Source: Rhizobium sp. NFR07 | GTDB lineage: Bacteria; Pseudomonadota; Alphaproteobacteria; Rhizobiales; Rhizobiaceae | Direction: 5' to 3' | DNA: 64,000 nt | Assembly (NCBI RefSeq): GCF_900111905.1 | Contig: NZ_FOKM01000006.1 | Coordinates: 337,893 to 401,892 of the forward strand | Shown here: piece by piece, positions 35,645-44,870 of the stretch | How the letters are laid out: each line of letters begins with the position of its first letter | How positions within the stretch are numbered: the stretch's first letter is position 1 | Notes under the pieces: generated by a model | The model's input: the letters and a program-made list of their open reading frames with translations, nothing else | The model's database searches: none | What the model was told of the DNA's origin: nothing | Translations under genes and position numbers: made by a program

Positions 35645-36575
35645 TTTTCGGTCCTTTCATTTCCAGGCGCCAGCGCTGGAGGGGGTCGAGCGCGATACGC
35701 AGCCAGTTGGACAGAAGGTTGAGCGAGAGCGTGGTGAGAATGATCGCCAGACCCGGCCAGAAAGACAGCCACCAGGCATTGGTGAGGTATTGACGGCCCT
35801 GAGAGATCATCAGGCCCCAGGTGATTTCCGGCGGCTGGATGCCGATGCCGAGGAAGGACAGCGCACTTTCAGCGAGCATCACATAGGCGAAATCGAGCGT
35901 GGCAAGCGTTGTCAACGTCGGCAGAACCACCGGCAGGATGTGGCGGAACAAGATTCGCTTCGACGATGCACCCATGACCTTTGCGGCCTGCACGAACATG
36001 CGGCTCTTGATCTCCAACACCTCGGCACGGGTGGTTCGGAGGTAGACGGGGATACGGGTGATCGAGAGCACGAGCATCAGGTTCAATATGGATGAGCCGA
36101 GGATGTACAGCACGATCACGGCCACCAGCAGCGACGGGAAGGACATGATGACGTCGGCCAGCCGCATGATGATCTGGCTCACGCGTTCCGAGGCGAAACC
36201 GGCGATCAAGCCGAGCAGGGTGCCGACGATGGCCGAGATCAGCACGGCGCCGGCGGCGACCATGATGGTGTTCTGCGTCGCGACGATGATGCGCGGCCAG
36301 AGCGGGCGGCCGAGCGCATCTGCGCCGAGCCACATGAACCATTCGCGGTCGAACATGAAGGGCGCGAGGTTGCGGCCCCGCAGGTTCTGCTTGGTGGCGA
36401 GATCATCGAGCAAAGTCGGGCCGATGATCGCCATGACGATGACGAAGACGAGGAAGATGGCGGCGCAGAGCGCGAACTTGTCGGCCCAGAGCATGCGCGC
36501 CATACGTACGATGGCGCTCGGTTCGTCTGCTACGGTGGTGTCTTTGGTCGTGGTGGATTGGATGGCCATAGTCAT
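35637..36575 (-). CDS. dipeptide-type ABC transporter permease (DppC-like)
   Basis: A 312-residue inner-membrane permease. A long cytosolic N-terminus precedes the first helix (about 35-57); then come the DALGRPLWPRI segment that corresponds to the usual GTDxxGRD motif and the EAA-type loop KVMGASSKRILFRHILP. It pairs with the DppB-like permease encoded immediately upstream. The Asp-Ala-Leu-Gly form of the first motif departs slightly from the standard. Confidence 0.9.
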   Translation of the reverse strand: MTMAIQSTTTKDTTVADEPSAIVRMARMLWADKFALCAAIFLVFVIVMAIIGPTLLDDLATKQNLRGRNLAPFMFDREWFMWLGADALGRPLWPRIIVATQNTIMVAAGAVLISAIVGTLLGLIAGFASERVSQIIMRLADVIMSFPSLLVAVIVLYILGSSILNLMLVLSITRIPVYLRTTRAEVLEIKSRMFVQAAKVMGASSKRILFRHILPVVLPTLTTLATLDFAYVMLAESALSFLGIGIQPPEITWGLMISQGRQYLTNAWWLSFWPGLAIILTTLSLNLLSNWLRIALDPLQRWRLEMKGPKNG

Positions 36576-36583
36576 GTCGATCC

Positions 36584-37498
36584 TCAGTAGCGGATGCGCG
36601 GATCGAGAAGCGCGTAGGCGAGGTCGATCACGAGGTTCATGAGGAAGATGGCAAAAGCGGTGACGAGGATCGCCGCCAGCACGACGTTGAAGTCACGCTG
36701 CAAAATGCTGTCGATCATAAGCTTGCCGACGCCGGGGAAACCAAAAATGGTTTCGATGACGACGGCGCCGTTCAAGAGGCTTGCGGCTTGGTCGCCGATG
36801 ACGGTGATGACCGGCAGCATGGCGTTGCGCAGTGCGTGGACAAAAATGATCGGGCCGGATTTGACGCCCTTGGCGCGGGCCGTCTTCACGTAGGCTGATG
36901 ACAGTGCCGAAATCATCGAGCCGCGCACCACCTGAACGATGATGCCGAAGGGCCGCACGAAAAGCACGCAGATCGGCAATATCCAGTGGGCGAGCGTGCC
37001 GGTGCCGGACGTCGGCAGCCACGAGAGCTGAATGGCGAAGACCACGATCGCAACGATGGCGAGCCAGAAATCAGGCACAGACGCGCCGATCAGCGAGACC
37101 ATCGAGGAAAAGCGGTCGAAGAAACCGCCGGTGCGAAAGGCGGCGAGCGAGCCGACGACGATGGCGCAGACCGTGACCAGCGTCATGGTGATGACGGCAA
37201 GCCAGAGTGTCCATGTGAAGGCTTCGAGAACGACATCGAGCGCGGGGCGGGCCTTGCGCAGGCTTTCGCCGAGATCGCCGGTCATGACATTGCCGACATA
37301 GGTGCCGAACTGCACGAGCAGCGGTTGGTCCAGTCCGTGCAGGGCGCGGAACTCGGCCTTCATTTCGGCGGACGCTTCGACGGGCAGGAAAAGCGACGCC
37401 GGATCGCCGGTCAGGCGGGACAGGAAGAAGACCATGATCAGCAGCCCGATCAGCGAGATAAGGCTGGCGAGGGCGCGTTTGCGGATGAATCTGAGCAT
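36584..37498 (-). CDS. dipeptide-type ABC transporter permease (DppB-like)
   Basis: A 304-residue inner-membrane permease with six predicted helices. It has the N-terminal MLRFIRKRALASLISL helix, the GDLGESLRKARP motif and the ARAKGVKSGPIIFVHALRNAM loop that contacts the ATPase. GAGG precedes the chosen ATG; an upstream in-frame ATG lies within the intergenic hairpin and is less likely. It begins 88 bases after the binding-protein gene. Confidence 0.9.
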   Translation of the reverse strand: MLRFIRKRALASLISLIGLLIMVFFLSRLTGDPASLFLPVEASAEMKAEFRALHGLDQPLLVQFGTYVGNVMTGDLGESLRKARPALDVVLEAFTWTLWLAVITMTLVTVCAIVVGSLAAFRTGGFFDRFSSMVSLIGASVPDFWLAIVAIVVFAIQLSWLPTSGTGTLAHWILPICVLFVRPFGIIVQVVRGSMISALSSAYVKTARAKGVKSGPIIFVHALRNAMLPVITVIGDQAASLLNGAVVIETIFGFPGVGKLMIDSILQRDFNVVLAAILVTAFAIFLMNLVIDLAYALLDPRIRY

Positions 37499-37519
37499 TG
37501 AGACCTCGATCTTGCTGGA

Positions 37520-37546
37520 ATGGACGGCGGCGGAACCACCGTCCAT
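37520..37546 (-). terminator. intercistronic hairpin after the binding-protein gene
   Basis: A perfect 8-base inverted repeat, ATGGACGG (37520-37527) and CCGTCCAT (37539-37546), stands between the binding-protein stop and the first permease start. There is no T-run, so partial termination or protection of the upstream message, giving more binding protein than permease, is more likely than a full stop. Confidence 0.5.
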
Positions 37547-37585
37547 CTCGCTTCGATAGGGGCGATGGAAATCGCCTGACGATGG

Positions 37586-39103
37586 TTACTGCTTGAAGCC
37601 GATCTCGGAGAGCTGAAGCATGGAGTTTGTGGCGATGCTGGGCTTGAAGTCCAGGCGTTCGGACACACGCGAGTAACCGACCATGTGGAAGAGCAGGACG
37701 TCTGCAACGACGTCGTCATGCAGGTAGGCAATCAGTTCCGACCAAAGTTTTGCCCGCTCGTCGCCTACAGCCGCAGAGGCGCGCTTGATCAGATCATCAA
37801 CCTTCGGATCGGAGAAGCCGGACTGGGTGCCATCAGTGTCGTACTTGAAGAACATCGTGAAGGACGGATCACCCTTGGAATTGTCGTGCATGGCAGCAAC
37901 GATCTGAGGACCGCGACCTTCCTTGAAGGGCTTCGAGTAATAGACTTCATGCTCGGCAACTTCGACGAAGCGCAGTTCGACCTTGAAGCCGACATCCATC
38001 AACTGCGCCTGGATGGCTTCCATTATCTCCGTCACGTTCGGGAAATTGGCCGTACGGGCGATGATGGTGATCGGGGTATCGACCGGTACGCCGGCAGCCT
38101 TTGCTTCTTCAAGCAGCTTCTTGGCCTGATCCGGATCATATGGGAAGACCTTGACATCCGGGTTCCAGCCAAGCGTGGTCGGCGGCACGAGAGCCGTTGC
38201 AAGAACCGCATCCTGCGGCACCAGCGTGCCAATGAAGGCCTGACGGTCGATGGCGAGGTTCAGTGCCTTGCGGACCCGCACGTCATTGAGCGGCGCGATA
38301 TTGTGGTCGAGACGCAGGTAAACGGTTTCGCTGTCGAGGTAGGAGAAGTCGGTCTTTTCGTTGGTGGCCTCGACCTGCGAGATCGACGGCGAAAGGTCCG
38401 CTTCACCGGCCTGAACCATGGCGGCTCGAACAGCCGGATCGGACCGGAACAGATAGGTTGCCTTGGTGACGGCCGGCTTTTTGCCCCAATAGTCGTCACG
38501 GGCATCGAGAACGATCTGCTGGCCGGGCGTCCAGTTGGACAGCTTGTAGGGACCCGTGCCAACCGGCTCACGCACGAATTCCAGCGGGGTGCCTTCCGGA
38601 ACGATGGTGACCAGCGACATCAGCAGCGGCAGGATCGGCTGAACCGGATCAACCTTGAAATCGATCGTGTTGTCGTCAACGACCTTCACGTCGAATTTCA
38701 TGCCACCGAAATAGCGCCGGGATTCGCAGACGTTCTTGTCGCTGAAGATGCGGTCAAAGCTGTATTTTACATCCCTGGCCCCAAACGTCTTGCCGTCGGA
38801 GAATTTTACTCCCTGACGCAGGTGAAAACGCCACGCGCCGTCGCCAGTCTGTTCCCATTTTTCAGCGAGGCGGGGCATGACGCCCTGCTTGCCGCGCATA
38901 TCGAGCTCGGTCAGCGTTTCGCTGACATTTTCGATGATGACACGGCCGATATTGGAGCGCGTGGCCATGCAGGGCTCGAGCAAATCCGCCTCCTCTGGGA
39001 GGACGATCTTGATATCCGTCGATGCAGCATGAACCGGCACAATGCCGGCACCAAGCGCCAGGACCGAACCCAGAAGGGCTCCAAGCAAATGCGAAGTCTT
39101 CAC
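37586..39103 (-). CDS. dipeptide-type ABC transporter substrate-binding protein (SBP family 5)
   Basis: A 505-residue periplasmic binding protein. The signal peptide ends near VHAAS (about residue 26). Family 5 hallmarks are WRFHLRQGVKFSDGKTF and VRVRKALNLAIDRQAF-type segments (here DVRVRKALNLAIDRQ). The start is GTG with GGAGG eight bases upstream; an ATG 14 codons earlier lacks a site. SBP family 5 proteins bind peptides but also oligosaccharides, opines and sugar acids. Context with aldolase and dehydrogenases favours a carbohydrate-type ligand (inference). Confidence 0.9.
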   Translation of the reverse strand: MKTSHLLGALLGSVLALGAGIVPVHAASTDIKIVLPEEADLLEPCMATRSNIGRVIIENVSETLTELDMRGKQGVMPRLAEKWEQTGDGAWRFHLRQGVKFSDGKTFGARDVKYSFDRIFSDKNVCESRRYFGGMKFDVKVVDDNTIDFKVDPVQPILPLLMSLVTIVPEGTPLEFVREPVGTGPYKLSNWTPGQQIVLDARDDYWGKKPAVTKATYLFRSDPAVRAAMVQAGEADLSPSISQVEATNEKTDFSYLDSETVYLRLDHNIAPLNDVRVRKALNLAIDRQAFIGTLVPQDAVLATALVPPTTLGWNPDVKVFPYDPDQAKKLLEEAKAAGVPVDTPITIIARTANFPNVTEIMEAIQAQLMDVGFKVELRFVEVAEHEVYYSKPFKEGRGPQIVAAMHDNSKGDPSFTMFFKYDTDGTQSGFSDPKVDDLIKRASAAVGDERAKLWSELIAYLHDDVVADVLLFHMVGYSRVSERLDFKPSIATNSMLQLSEIGFKQ

Positions 39104-39452
39104 GTCTGTCTCCTCCCTCTGGGTGCGGCTTTCGCACCTCCTCACTACTCATCTCGCGTCGGCATTGCTGCGCGCGACCTGAAGGCATTCCTCCTGAAGC
39201 CCTAAGCGCCGGTCAGGATGCCTCCGTCCTTTTCGCCGCCTGTTTGGGCTGGCCGAAACCATCGGATTTCTTCGCAAGTTTGTCAAATTAAATATCAAAA
39301 AACCCCGATTTGTACAAAATCAAAAATCAAAAAGATGTTTACTTTCAATAATATGATCTAGAAAAATGTGTCGTTAATTGCAAATTTAATATTTTTTCAA
39401 ACTTGACAACTTTGTTATTGGCGTGATTTTCATGGGTTCAGGAGGATAGCTT
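39104..39452. promoter_or_regulatory. AT-rich divergent regulatory region with palindromes
   Basis: This region drives the importer operon to the left and the sialidase-type operon to the right. It contains the perfect palindrome TTTGTACAAA (39309-39318) and an inverted pair CAAGTTTG (39275-39282) and CAAACTTG (39398-39405), each overlapping TTGTCAA/TTGACAA. The GntR repressor encoded at the end of the cluster is the obvious candidate to bind here. A TTGACA at 39403 may be a -35 box, but its -10 partner is poor. Confidence 0.5.
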
Positions 39453-40649
39453 ATGACGCCTGAACAGATTGCAACCGCCATGACCGGCACAGTAACAGCC
39501 GCCGGAAAAGGGCGACATGAGGCCATACTGGCTTCGCCGATGATCCAGAACCATGCATCCTTCCTGCATCTGGCCGATGACGGCGCGCTGATCTGCGCCT
39601 GGTTTGGCGGCACACTAGAAGGAAAGTCGGATATCTCGATCTTCGCCTCGGTTCTGGCTAACGGGTCCGACCAGTGGGGCGAGCCACAGCGGCTGAGTTT
39701 TGACCCGAACCATTCCGAACAAAATCCCGTCCTGTTTGCGGCTCCGGGTGGCGAACTGTTGCTGCTCCATACCTCTCAGCCATCCGGCAATCAGGACGAA
39801 TGCCGGATCCGCATGGCCGAAGTCACCCGCGATGTCTCCGATCCGACCAGACTGACAGCGAACGAAGGGCGCTATCTCGACCTGCCGCGCGGCTGTTTCG
39901 TTCGTGCACCTTTGGTGGTGCGGAAAGACGGCGCATGGCTGCTGCCGATCTTCCGCTGCATCCAGCGGCCCGGCCAGAAATGGAACGGCAGTCATGACCG
40001 CGCCGCGGTCGGCATTTCGCAGGACGGCGGCAGGACCTGGCGCCTGGAAGACCTTGAGCAATCGACCGGCTGCGTGCATATGAGCCCAATCTCGATCGGC
40101 GGCGGGAAGCTCGCCGCCGTGTTCCGGCGCCGTCAGGCCGATTTCGTCTACCGCACCGAAAGCGCCGATGGTGGGCGCACATGGTCAAAGCCGCAAGCGA
40201 CCGATATACCCAACAACAATTCCTCGATCGCAGCGATCCGCCTGAAGAATGGCCGGATCGCGATGATCTGCAACCCGACCAATGCGGACATGTCGAGCGA
40301 CCGCCGCGCCTCGCTTTACGACGAACTGGGCGAGGATGACGACCGGCCGGATGCCGATCCTGATGGCGGTTGCGTCCCGATCTGGGGTGTGCCGCGCGCG
40401 CCGGTGTCGGTCTGCATTTCCGACGACGGAGCCAAAAGCTTTTCGCAGCGGATCGTCATCGAAGACGGCCCGGGCACCTGCATGTCGAACAATTCCATCG
40501 ACGGTCACAACAAGGAAATGTCCTATCCGTGGCTGCTCGAAGGACCAGACGGCAGTCTTCACATCGCCTACACCTATTACAGGCGCGCCATCAAATATGT
40601 TCGCCTGGCGCCGGGCTGGGCCAATACCGCAGTGGGAGAGCAATCATGA
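39453..40649 (+). CDS. sialidase-fold (exo-alpha-sialidase-like) protein
   Basis: A 398-residue six-bladed propeller protein. Two Asp-box repeats are clear, SQDGGRTW (189-196) and SADGGRTW (237-244), with further strands such as [16 protein letters not shown]. An Arg-rich segment ([11 protein letters not shown]) and Tyr near the C-terminus ([11 protein letters not shown]) are consistent with a sialidase site. No signal peptide is present, so it acts on imported material in the cytosol. Genuine sialidase activity is uncertain; many proteins of this family (Sialidase_2) cleave other acidic glycosides. GGAGG precedes the ATG. Its stop overlaps pdxA2. Confidence 0.8.
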   Translation: MTPEQIATAMTGTVTAAGKGRHEAILASPMIQNHASFLHLADDGALICAWFGGTLEGKSDISIFASVLANGSDQWGEPQRLSFDPNHSEQNPVLFAAPGGELLLLHTSQPSGNQDECRIRMAEVTRDVSDPTRLTANEGRYLDLPRGCFVRAPLVVRKDGAWLLPIFRCIQRPGQKWNGSHDRAAVGISQDGGRTWRLEDLEQSTGCVHMSPISIGGGKLAAVFRRRQADFVYRTESADGGRTWSKPQATDIPNNNSSIAAIRLKNGRIAMICNPTNADMSSDRRASLYDELGEDDDRPDADPDGGCVPIWGVPRAPVSVCISDDGAKSFSQRIVIEDGPGTCMSNNSIDGHNKEMSYPWLLEGPDGSLHIAYTYYRRAIKYVRLAPGWANTAVGEQS

Positions 40650-41620
40650 GCAATATCATCGGCATCACCATGGGTGACCCCTGCGGCGTCGGGCCGGAAA
40701 TCACCGTACGCGCGCTGGTCGAAATGGACGATGCGGATCGCGCCGCCACCCGCATCTACGGCAACCTCCCGACGCTGGAAGCCGCCCGCAAGGCGCTGAA
40801 CGTCGATATCGATCTTGCGCCTTATGTCGTCGACCTGCCAATCGAGGGCGCACCGCTGCCTTGGGGCAGATTGTCACCGGTTGCCGGTGACGCAGCCTTC
40901 CGCTTCATCGAAAAGGCGGTGCGCGACGCCGAAGCGGGCGCGATCGGCTGCGTCGTGACGGCACCGATCAACAAGGAGGCGCTCAACCTTGCCGGCCACC
41001 ATTACGACGGCCATACCGGCATGCTGCGCAGCCTGACGAAATCGGCCGCCGCCTATATGCTGCTGGCGTCCGAAAAGCTGAAGGTCATCCACGTTTCCAC
41101 CCACGTTTCGCTGCAGGAAGCCATCCGGCGCGCAACCACCGAACGGGTTCTGGCAACGATCAAGGCCGGCCATGATCACCTTAAACGCACCGGCTATGCG
41201 GCTCCGCGCATCGCGGTTGCCGGCATCAATCCGCACTGTGGCGAAAACGGCCTTTTCGGAACCGAGGATGACGATCAGATCGCACCGGCCGTTGCCGCGG
41301 CCCGCGCCGAGGGCATCGACGCCTATGGCCCGATCTCGGCCGACACCGTGTTCCACCGCGCCTATTCCGGCGCATTCGATCTCGTTGTCGCGCAATATCA
41401 CGATCAAGGCCATATCCCGATAAAGCTCGTTGCCTTCGATACGGCGGTAAACGTCTCCGTCGACCTGCCGCTCGACCGCACCTCGGTCGACCACGGCACC
41501 GCCTTCGATATCGCCGGCAAAGGCATTGCCAACCACGGCAACATGCTGTCGGCCATCGCCTATGCCCGCAAGCTGGTAACGGGCAGCGAGGCCGGATCTT
41601 CAAAGGGAGGACAGGCATGA
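40646..41620 (+). CDS. pdxA2: PdxA2-type four-carbon acid sugar phosphate dehydrogenase
   Basis: A 324-residue homologue of 4-hydroxythreonine-4-phosphate dehydrogenase. The start [22 protein letters not shown] with the metal His pair region HHYDGHTG, and [12 protein letters not shown] are PdxA hallmarks. In catabolic operons with a DUF1537 kinase, PdxA2 oxidises D-threonate or D-erythronate 4-phosphate, with decarboxylation to dihydroxyacetone phosphate; a DUF1537 gene lies 2 kb away in this cluster. The ATG overlaps the sialidase-type stop (ATGA); its own stop overlaps the next gene. Confidence 0.87.
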   Translation: MSNIIGITMGDPCGVGPEITVRALVEMDDADRAATRIYGNLPTLEAARKALNVDIDLAPYVVDLPIEGAPLPWGRLSPVAGDAAFRFIEKAVRDAEAGAIGCVVTAPINKEALNLAGHHYDGHTGMLRSLTKSAAAYMLLASEKLKVIHVSTHVSLQEAIRRATTERVLATIKAGHDHLKRTGYAAPRIAVAGINPHCGENGLFGTEDDDQIAPAVAAARAEGIDAYGPISADTVFHRAYSGAFDLVVAQYHDQGHIPIKLVAFDTAVNVSVDLPLDRTSVDHGTAFDIAGKGIANHGNMLSAIAYARKLVTGSEAGSSKGGQA

Positions 41621-42738
41621 GCAGGGCTCCCGTCATTATCCTGCACCAGCCTAAAAGGCTGATCGTCGGTGCCGGCACGATCGCCGAAGTCGGCAACTGG
41701 GCCGGCGAAGTATTTTCGACATTGGTGATTACGACGCCGATCACGGCCGGGTTCGCCGATCGCCTGAAACTGCGTGGCAAGGTCGCCGTGTTCGACGCCA
41801 TTTCCGGCGAGCCTGACATTGCCACGCTCCACGCAGCCCTGGCTGCGGCTCGGTCTGCCAAGCCTGATCTCGTCGTAGGTCTCGGCGGTGGTTCCGTCAT
41901 GGATGTCGCGAAGCTGGTTGCAGCCCTTTGGGACGGCGACCAGACGCTTCTTGATGTTGCAGGCCCCAACAAGGTTGCCGGGCGTCAGACCGGGCTGGCG
42001 CAGGTGGCAACCACGGCCGGCACCGGCTCGGAAGCCGGCATCCGCTCGCTGATCACAGACCCCGTCAAGGGCAACAAGATCGCGGTGGAAAGCCCGTATC
42101 TGATTGCCGATCTCGCCGTACTCGATCCGGAACTTACCTATTCCGTACCGCCGGCGGTGACGGCTGCAACCGGCGTGGATGCCATGGCGCATTGCGTCGA
42201 AGCATTCACCAACAAGCGCGCGCATCCGATGATCGACGGGTTTGCCCGCATGGGCTTTCATCTCGTCGGCAAATATCTGGCTCGCGCAGTCAAGGATGGA
42301 TCGGATCGAGAAGCGCGCGAAGGCCTGATGCTGGCCTCCTATTACGGCGGCATCTGCCTCGGGCCGGTCAATACCGCAGCAGGCCACGCCATCGCCTACC
42401 CACTCGGCACGCTACTGCACCTGCCGCATGGGCTCGCTAATGCCATTGTTTTTCCGCACGTACTGGGTTTCAATCAGCCGGTCGCGGCGGAAAAGACGGC
42501 GGAAGTGGCGGAAGCGCTCGGCCTCGGCACGGGCCTGTCGCAGGCGGATCTCAGCGGCGCGGCACATGCATTCTGTGCCGATCTCGGCATCGAGATGTCG
42601 CTCGCCAAACATGGCGCCACGGAAACCGACCTGCCGCGGTTTGCATCGGACGCCCATTCAATCCGTCGATTGATGGACAACAACCCGGTCGACATGAGTG
42701 TCGAGGATGTTCTTGCGATCTACAGGGCCAGTTTTTGA
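41617..42738 (+). CDS. iron-containing alcohol dehydrogenase
   Basis: A 373-residue group III alcohol dehydrogenase. The NAD-binding [12 protein letters not shown] (about 85-96), [10 protein letters not shown] and the metal site (Asp in AVLDPELT, His in [11 protein letters not shown], His in [12 protein letters not shown] and His in LPHGLANA) are complete. Related enzymes include maleylacetate reductase and 4-hydroxybutyrate or lactaldehyde dehydrogenases. It is co-translated with pdxA2 and may interconvert an aldehyde and a hydroxy-acid precursor of the four-carbon acid sugar. Confidence 0.9.
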   Translation: MSRAPVIILHQPKRLIVGAGTIAEVGNWAGEVFSTLVITTPITAGFADRLKLRGKVAVFDAISGEPDIATLHAALAAARSAKPDLVVGLGGGSVMDVAKLVAALWDGDQTLLDVAGPNKVAGRQTGLAQVATTAGTGSEAGIRSLITDPVKGNKIAVESPYLIADLAVLDPELTYSVPPAVTAATGVDAMAHCVEAFTNKRAHPMIDGFARMGFHLVGKYLARAVKDGSDREAREGLMLASYYGGICLGPVNTAAGHAIAYPLGTLLHLPHGLANAIVFPHVLGFNQPVAAEKTAEVAEALGLGTGLSQADLSGAAHAFCADLGIEMSLAKHGATETDLPRFASDAHSIRRLMDNNPVDMSVEDVLAIYRASF

Positions 42739-42758
42739 TCACCGGCTACCGGAGGAGG

Positions 42759-42796
42759 AAGGCGGCGCGAGTAATCGCGCCGTCTTCTTTTGTTTT
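42759..42796 (+). terminator. rho-independent terminator
   Basis: A 12-base stem (AAGGCGGCGCGA with TCGCGCCGTCTT, one G-U pair), loop GTAA, then CTTTTGTTTT. It lies 20 bases after the alcohol dehydrogenase stop and ends the plus-strand operon before the convergent repressor gene. Confidence 0.85.
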
Positions 42797-42865
42797 CGAG
42801 GAAGTTGGGATGGTGCAGCATCACCCTACTCTCACCTCACAGGGAGAAGGAGGGCAAGCTGTCCC

Positions 42866-43570
42866 CTACTTATGCGACGGCTGGAACAGCCGCTCTCGCG
42901 ACCCTGTCAAATGTTCAAGCATCAACCGTCGCGCCTGGTCCTCGTCGCGGTTGGTGATGGCCGAGGCAATCGCCTCGTGCTCGGCAAACACGCGAGTGAG
43001 GCCCGAAGCCTCTCGTTTGATTGAGGCGCCGTGGAATTTCATGCCCACCGCAATATGGTCCTTCAACGCTTCCATCGCGGTGGAGAAATAATTGTTCTGG
43101 GCGGCACGGGCGATGGCGAGGTGAAACTGGAAGTCGGCATCCTCGCGGTGGGACTGGCGGTTCGTCGCGTCGCGCAGCAATTCCAGCGCCTGGCGGATGG
43201 CCTTGAGGCTTTCGGCGTCGTGTCTGGTGGCAGCAGCAGCAGCGGCGGCCGGCTCCAATGTCAGCCGGAACTCGTAACAGTTCAGGAGATCGGCGACGTT
43301 TTCGAGTTGGCCGAAACCCAGCGGATTTCTAAGCCCGACCGAGCGGACAAAGCTGCCCGCCCCGCGGCGGGAATAAATCAGGCTCTGGTCGCGCAGCCGT
43401 TTCAACGCCTCGCGGATGACTGGGCGCGACACCTCGAATTCGGCGGCGAGATCATGTTCCGTCGGCAGGCGCTCATCCGGCTTGTAAGCGCCGGATTTGA
43501 TGGCACGCAGCATGCGCTCGAAAACAATGTCGGCAAGGCCCTTGCGGGCGGTTCCCGTCTCCAGTCCCAT
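42866..43570 (-). CDS. FadR-subfamily GntR transcriptional regulator
   Basis: A 234-residue repressor with an N-terminal winged helix (about 8-75; LPTEHDLAAEFEVSRPVIREAL) and an FCD ligand domain (about 90-220; FQFHLAIARAAQN with His ligands). The ATG is two bases past the DUF1537 kinase stop, so the kinase and the repressor are co-translated. It is the only regulator gene in the acid-sugar cluster and probably controls it in response to a pathway acid. Confidence 0.88.
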   Translation of the reverse strand: MGLETGTARKGLADIVFERMLRAIKSGAYKPDERLPTEHDLAAEFEVSRPVIREALKRLRDQSLIYSRRGAGSFVRSVGLRNPLGFGQLENVADLLNCYEFRLTLEPAAAAAAATRHDAESLKAIRQALELLRDATNRQSHREDADFQFHLAIARAAQNNYFSTAMEALKDHIAVGMKFHGASIKREASGLTRVFAEHEAIASAITNRDEDQARRLMLEHLTGSRERLFQPSHK

Positions 43571-43572
43571 CT

Positions 43573-44601
43573 TCAAATCGCCCTCCCCAGGGCCATGCCC
43601 GCAATCGTCTTCAATGTATCCGGATGACCGAAACCACCTGATTTGGCAATGATGCAGCGCCCTTCGGAAGAGGCAAGACCGAGGCCGGGCAGGCATTCCC
43701 CATGAAGGCGAAGACGGGAAACACCGAGCGTCCGCATCACCGCTTCGGCGGTAGCGCCGCCCGAAAGAAGAAGCGTGCCGTCATAACTCTCGAGATTCTC
43801 CTTCAGGCCATCCGCCAATGCTTCGGAGACGAGTTGAGGATTGACTTCGCTCTCTCCCGGGATTGCCTGAACCAGTGTCAGTTCCGCTTCGGCATCGGGC
43901 ATCTCGCCGATCTGCCCATTCGGGGCACTTACGTAGTTCAGGTCATAGTCGGCGCGAAGCGCGTCGATCTGGGCAAGCGTGATCGGATCTCTTGAACCGA
44001 TGACGAAGACGATGCGCCCTTGCGGGATTTCTGCCGCTTGCGTCTCATTCTTTGCCGTCATGCGGCGAGCCAATGCTTCGGCAAGGCCACGAGCGCCAAT
44101 CAGAAGATCGGTCCCGTCAGCTTGGGCGGCATCCAGCATGGCATCCATGTCTTCGGACGAACTGGCATCGGGCGTATGCGCGCGGGCGGCATGCGCGCCG
44201 AGTTTCTCGGCGACGACGATCGTCCCCTCCACGCCGAAACCGGTCACGCTACCGCCCTGGACGATACGGCTGAATTCAGGGATCGCGGGCGAGACAAGGG
44301 CTTTGACAAACGGGGTAGCATCGAGCTCTGCGGCAATATTGCCCTTGAGGCGGGAGTCGATCTTTTTGAAAAGCGGCGTTCCGGCGGGCAGCAATGCGAT
44401 GACGGCAGCGGTCGCTTCACGCGCTCCGTCAGCCCCGATCTCGCGAGTATTGAGATTGATCGCAAGCACATCTGGGCAGTCGGCGATGATAGCGGCTATG
44501 GCATCGCGATCGAGCGCGACGTCCGTGCGAAGACCGCGTCCGGCAAAGGGTGCCGCCGAGTCGAGCGCCCCGGTAAAATCGTCTGCGAGAATGGCCAGCA
44601 T
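43573..44601 (-). CDS. DUF1537 four-carbon acid sugar kinase family protein
   Basis: A 342-residue ATP-dependent kinase. The N-terminal substrate domain begins AILADDFTGALDSA, with the family motif KKIDSRLKGNIAAEL; the C-terminal nucleotide domain has LLLSGGATAEAVM and a final GGFGHPDTL. Characterised members (DtnK, LtnK, OtnK) phosphorylate D-threonate, L-threonate or 3-oxo-tetronate at the 4-position. With PdxA2 nearby, threonate or erythronate is the best guess. GGGGAGG before this ATG favours it over an ATG six codons earlier. Confidence 0.87.
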   Translation of the reverse strand: MLAILADDFTGALDSAAPFAGRGLRTDVALDRDAIAAIIADCPDVLAINLNTREIGADGAREATAAVIALLPAGTPLFKKIDSRLKGNIAAELDATPFVKALVSPAIPEFSRIVQGGSVTGFGVEGTIVVAEKLGAHAARAHTPDASSSEDMDAMLDAAQADGTDLLIGARGLAEALARRMTAKNETQAAEIPQGRIVFVIGSRDPITLAQIDALRADYDLNYVSAPNGQIGEMPDAEAELTLVQAIPGESEVNPQLVSEALADGLKENLESYDGTLLLSGGATAEAVMRTLGVSRLRLHGECLPGLGLASSEGRCIIAKSGGFGHPDTLKTIAGMALGRAI

Positions 44602-44847
44602 TGCCCTCCCCTCCTCCATGTTGTAATCTTTATATCATCAAAAAATTCTTATTAGCCAACATTTAATGGATGATGCGATGACAAATAGGCCATTGCCCAT
44701 GCCTTCTTACTCGAGCGGATGCGGCAACCATTCGCCTGCGTCTATTTGCCGGATATTATTTTGCGGCATTAAACGCCCGATTGGCTACCAAGACACCACG
44801 GGCCATCGATTCCCCGACTTATTCCGCAACTAAGGACGCGCAAGGCT
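44602..44847. other. intergenic region without a gene
   Basis: About 245 bases between the kinase gene start and the end of the IclR gene. It must contain the kinase promoter; an AT-rich stretch lies at 44620-44690. I see no distinct operator or small gene. Confidence 0.35.
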
Positions 44848-44870
44848 CGGCTGGGCTACCAGCCCAGCCG
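44848..44870 (-). terminator. hairpin spanning the IclR stop codon
   Basis: CGGCTGGGCT (44848-44857) and AGCCCAGCCG (44861-44870) form a perfect 10-base stem with a 3-base loop. The TAG stop of the IclR gene lies inside the hairpin. No T-run follows. Confidence 0.5.

Noticed and set aside
33155..35722. A long open frame (855 codons) on the plus strand opposite the aldolase and ABC ATPase genes
   Set aside because: It is antisense to two genes with complete family motifs, and its own translation shows no domain; GC-rich codon structure produces such mirror frames.
37685..39205. A 506-codon plus-strand frame opposite the binding-protein gene
   Set aside because: It is a mirror frame of a clear SBP family 5 gene, with no recognisable protein features.
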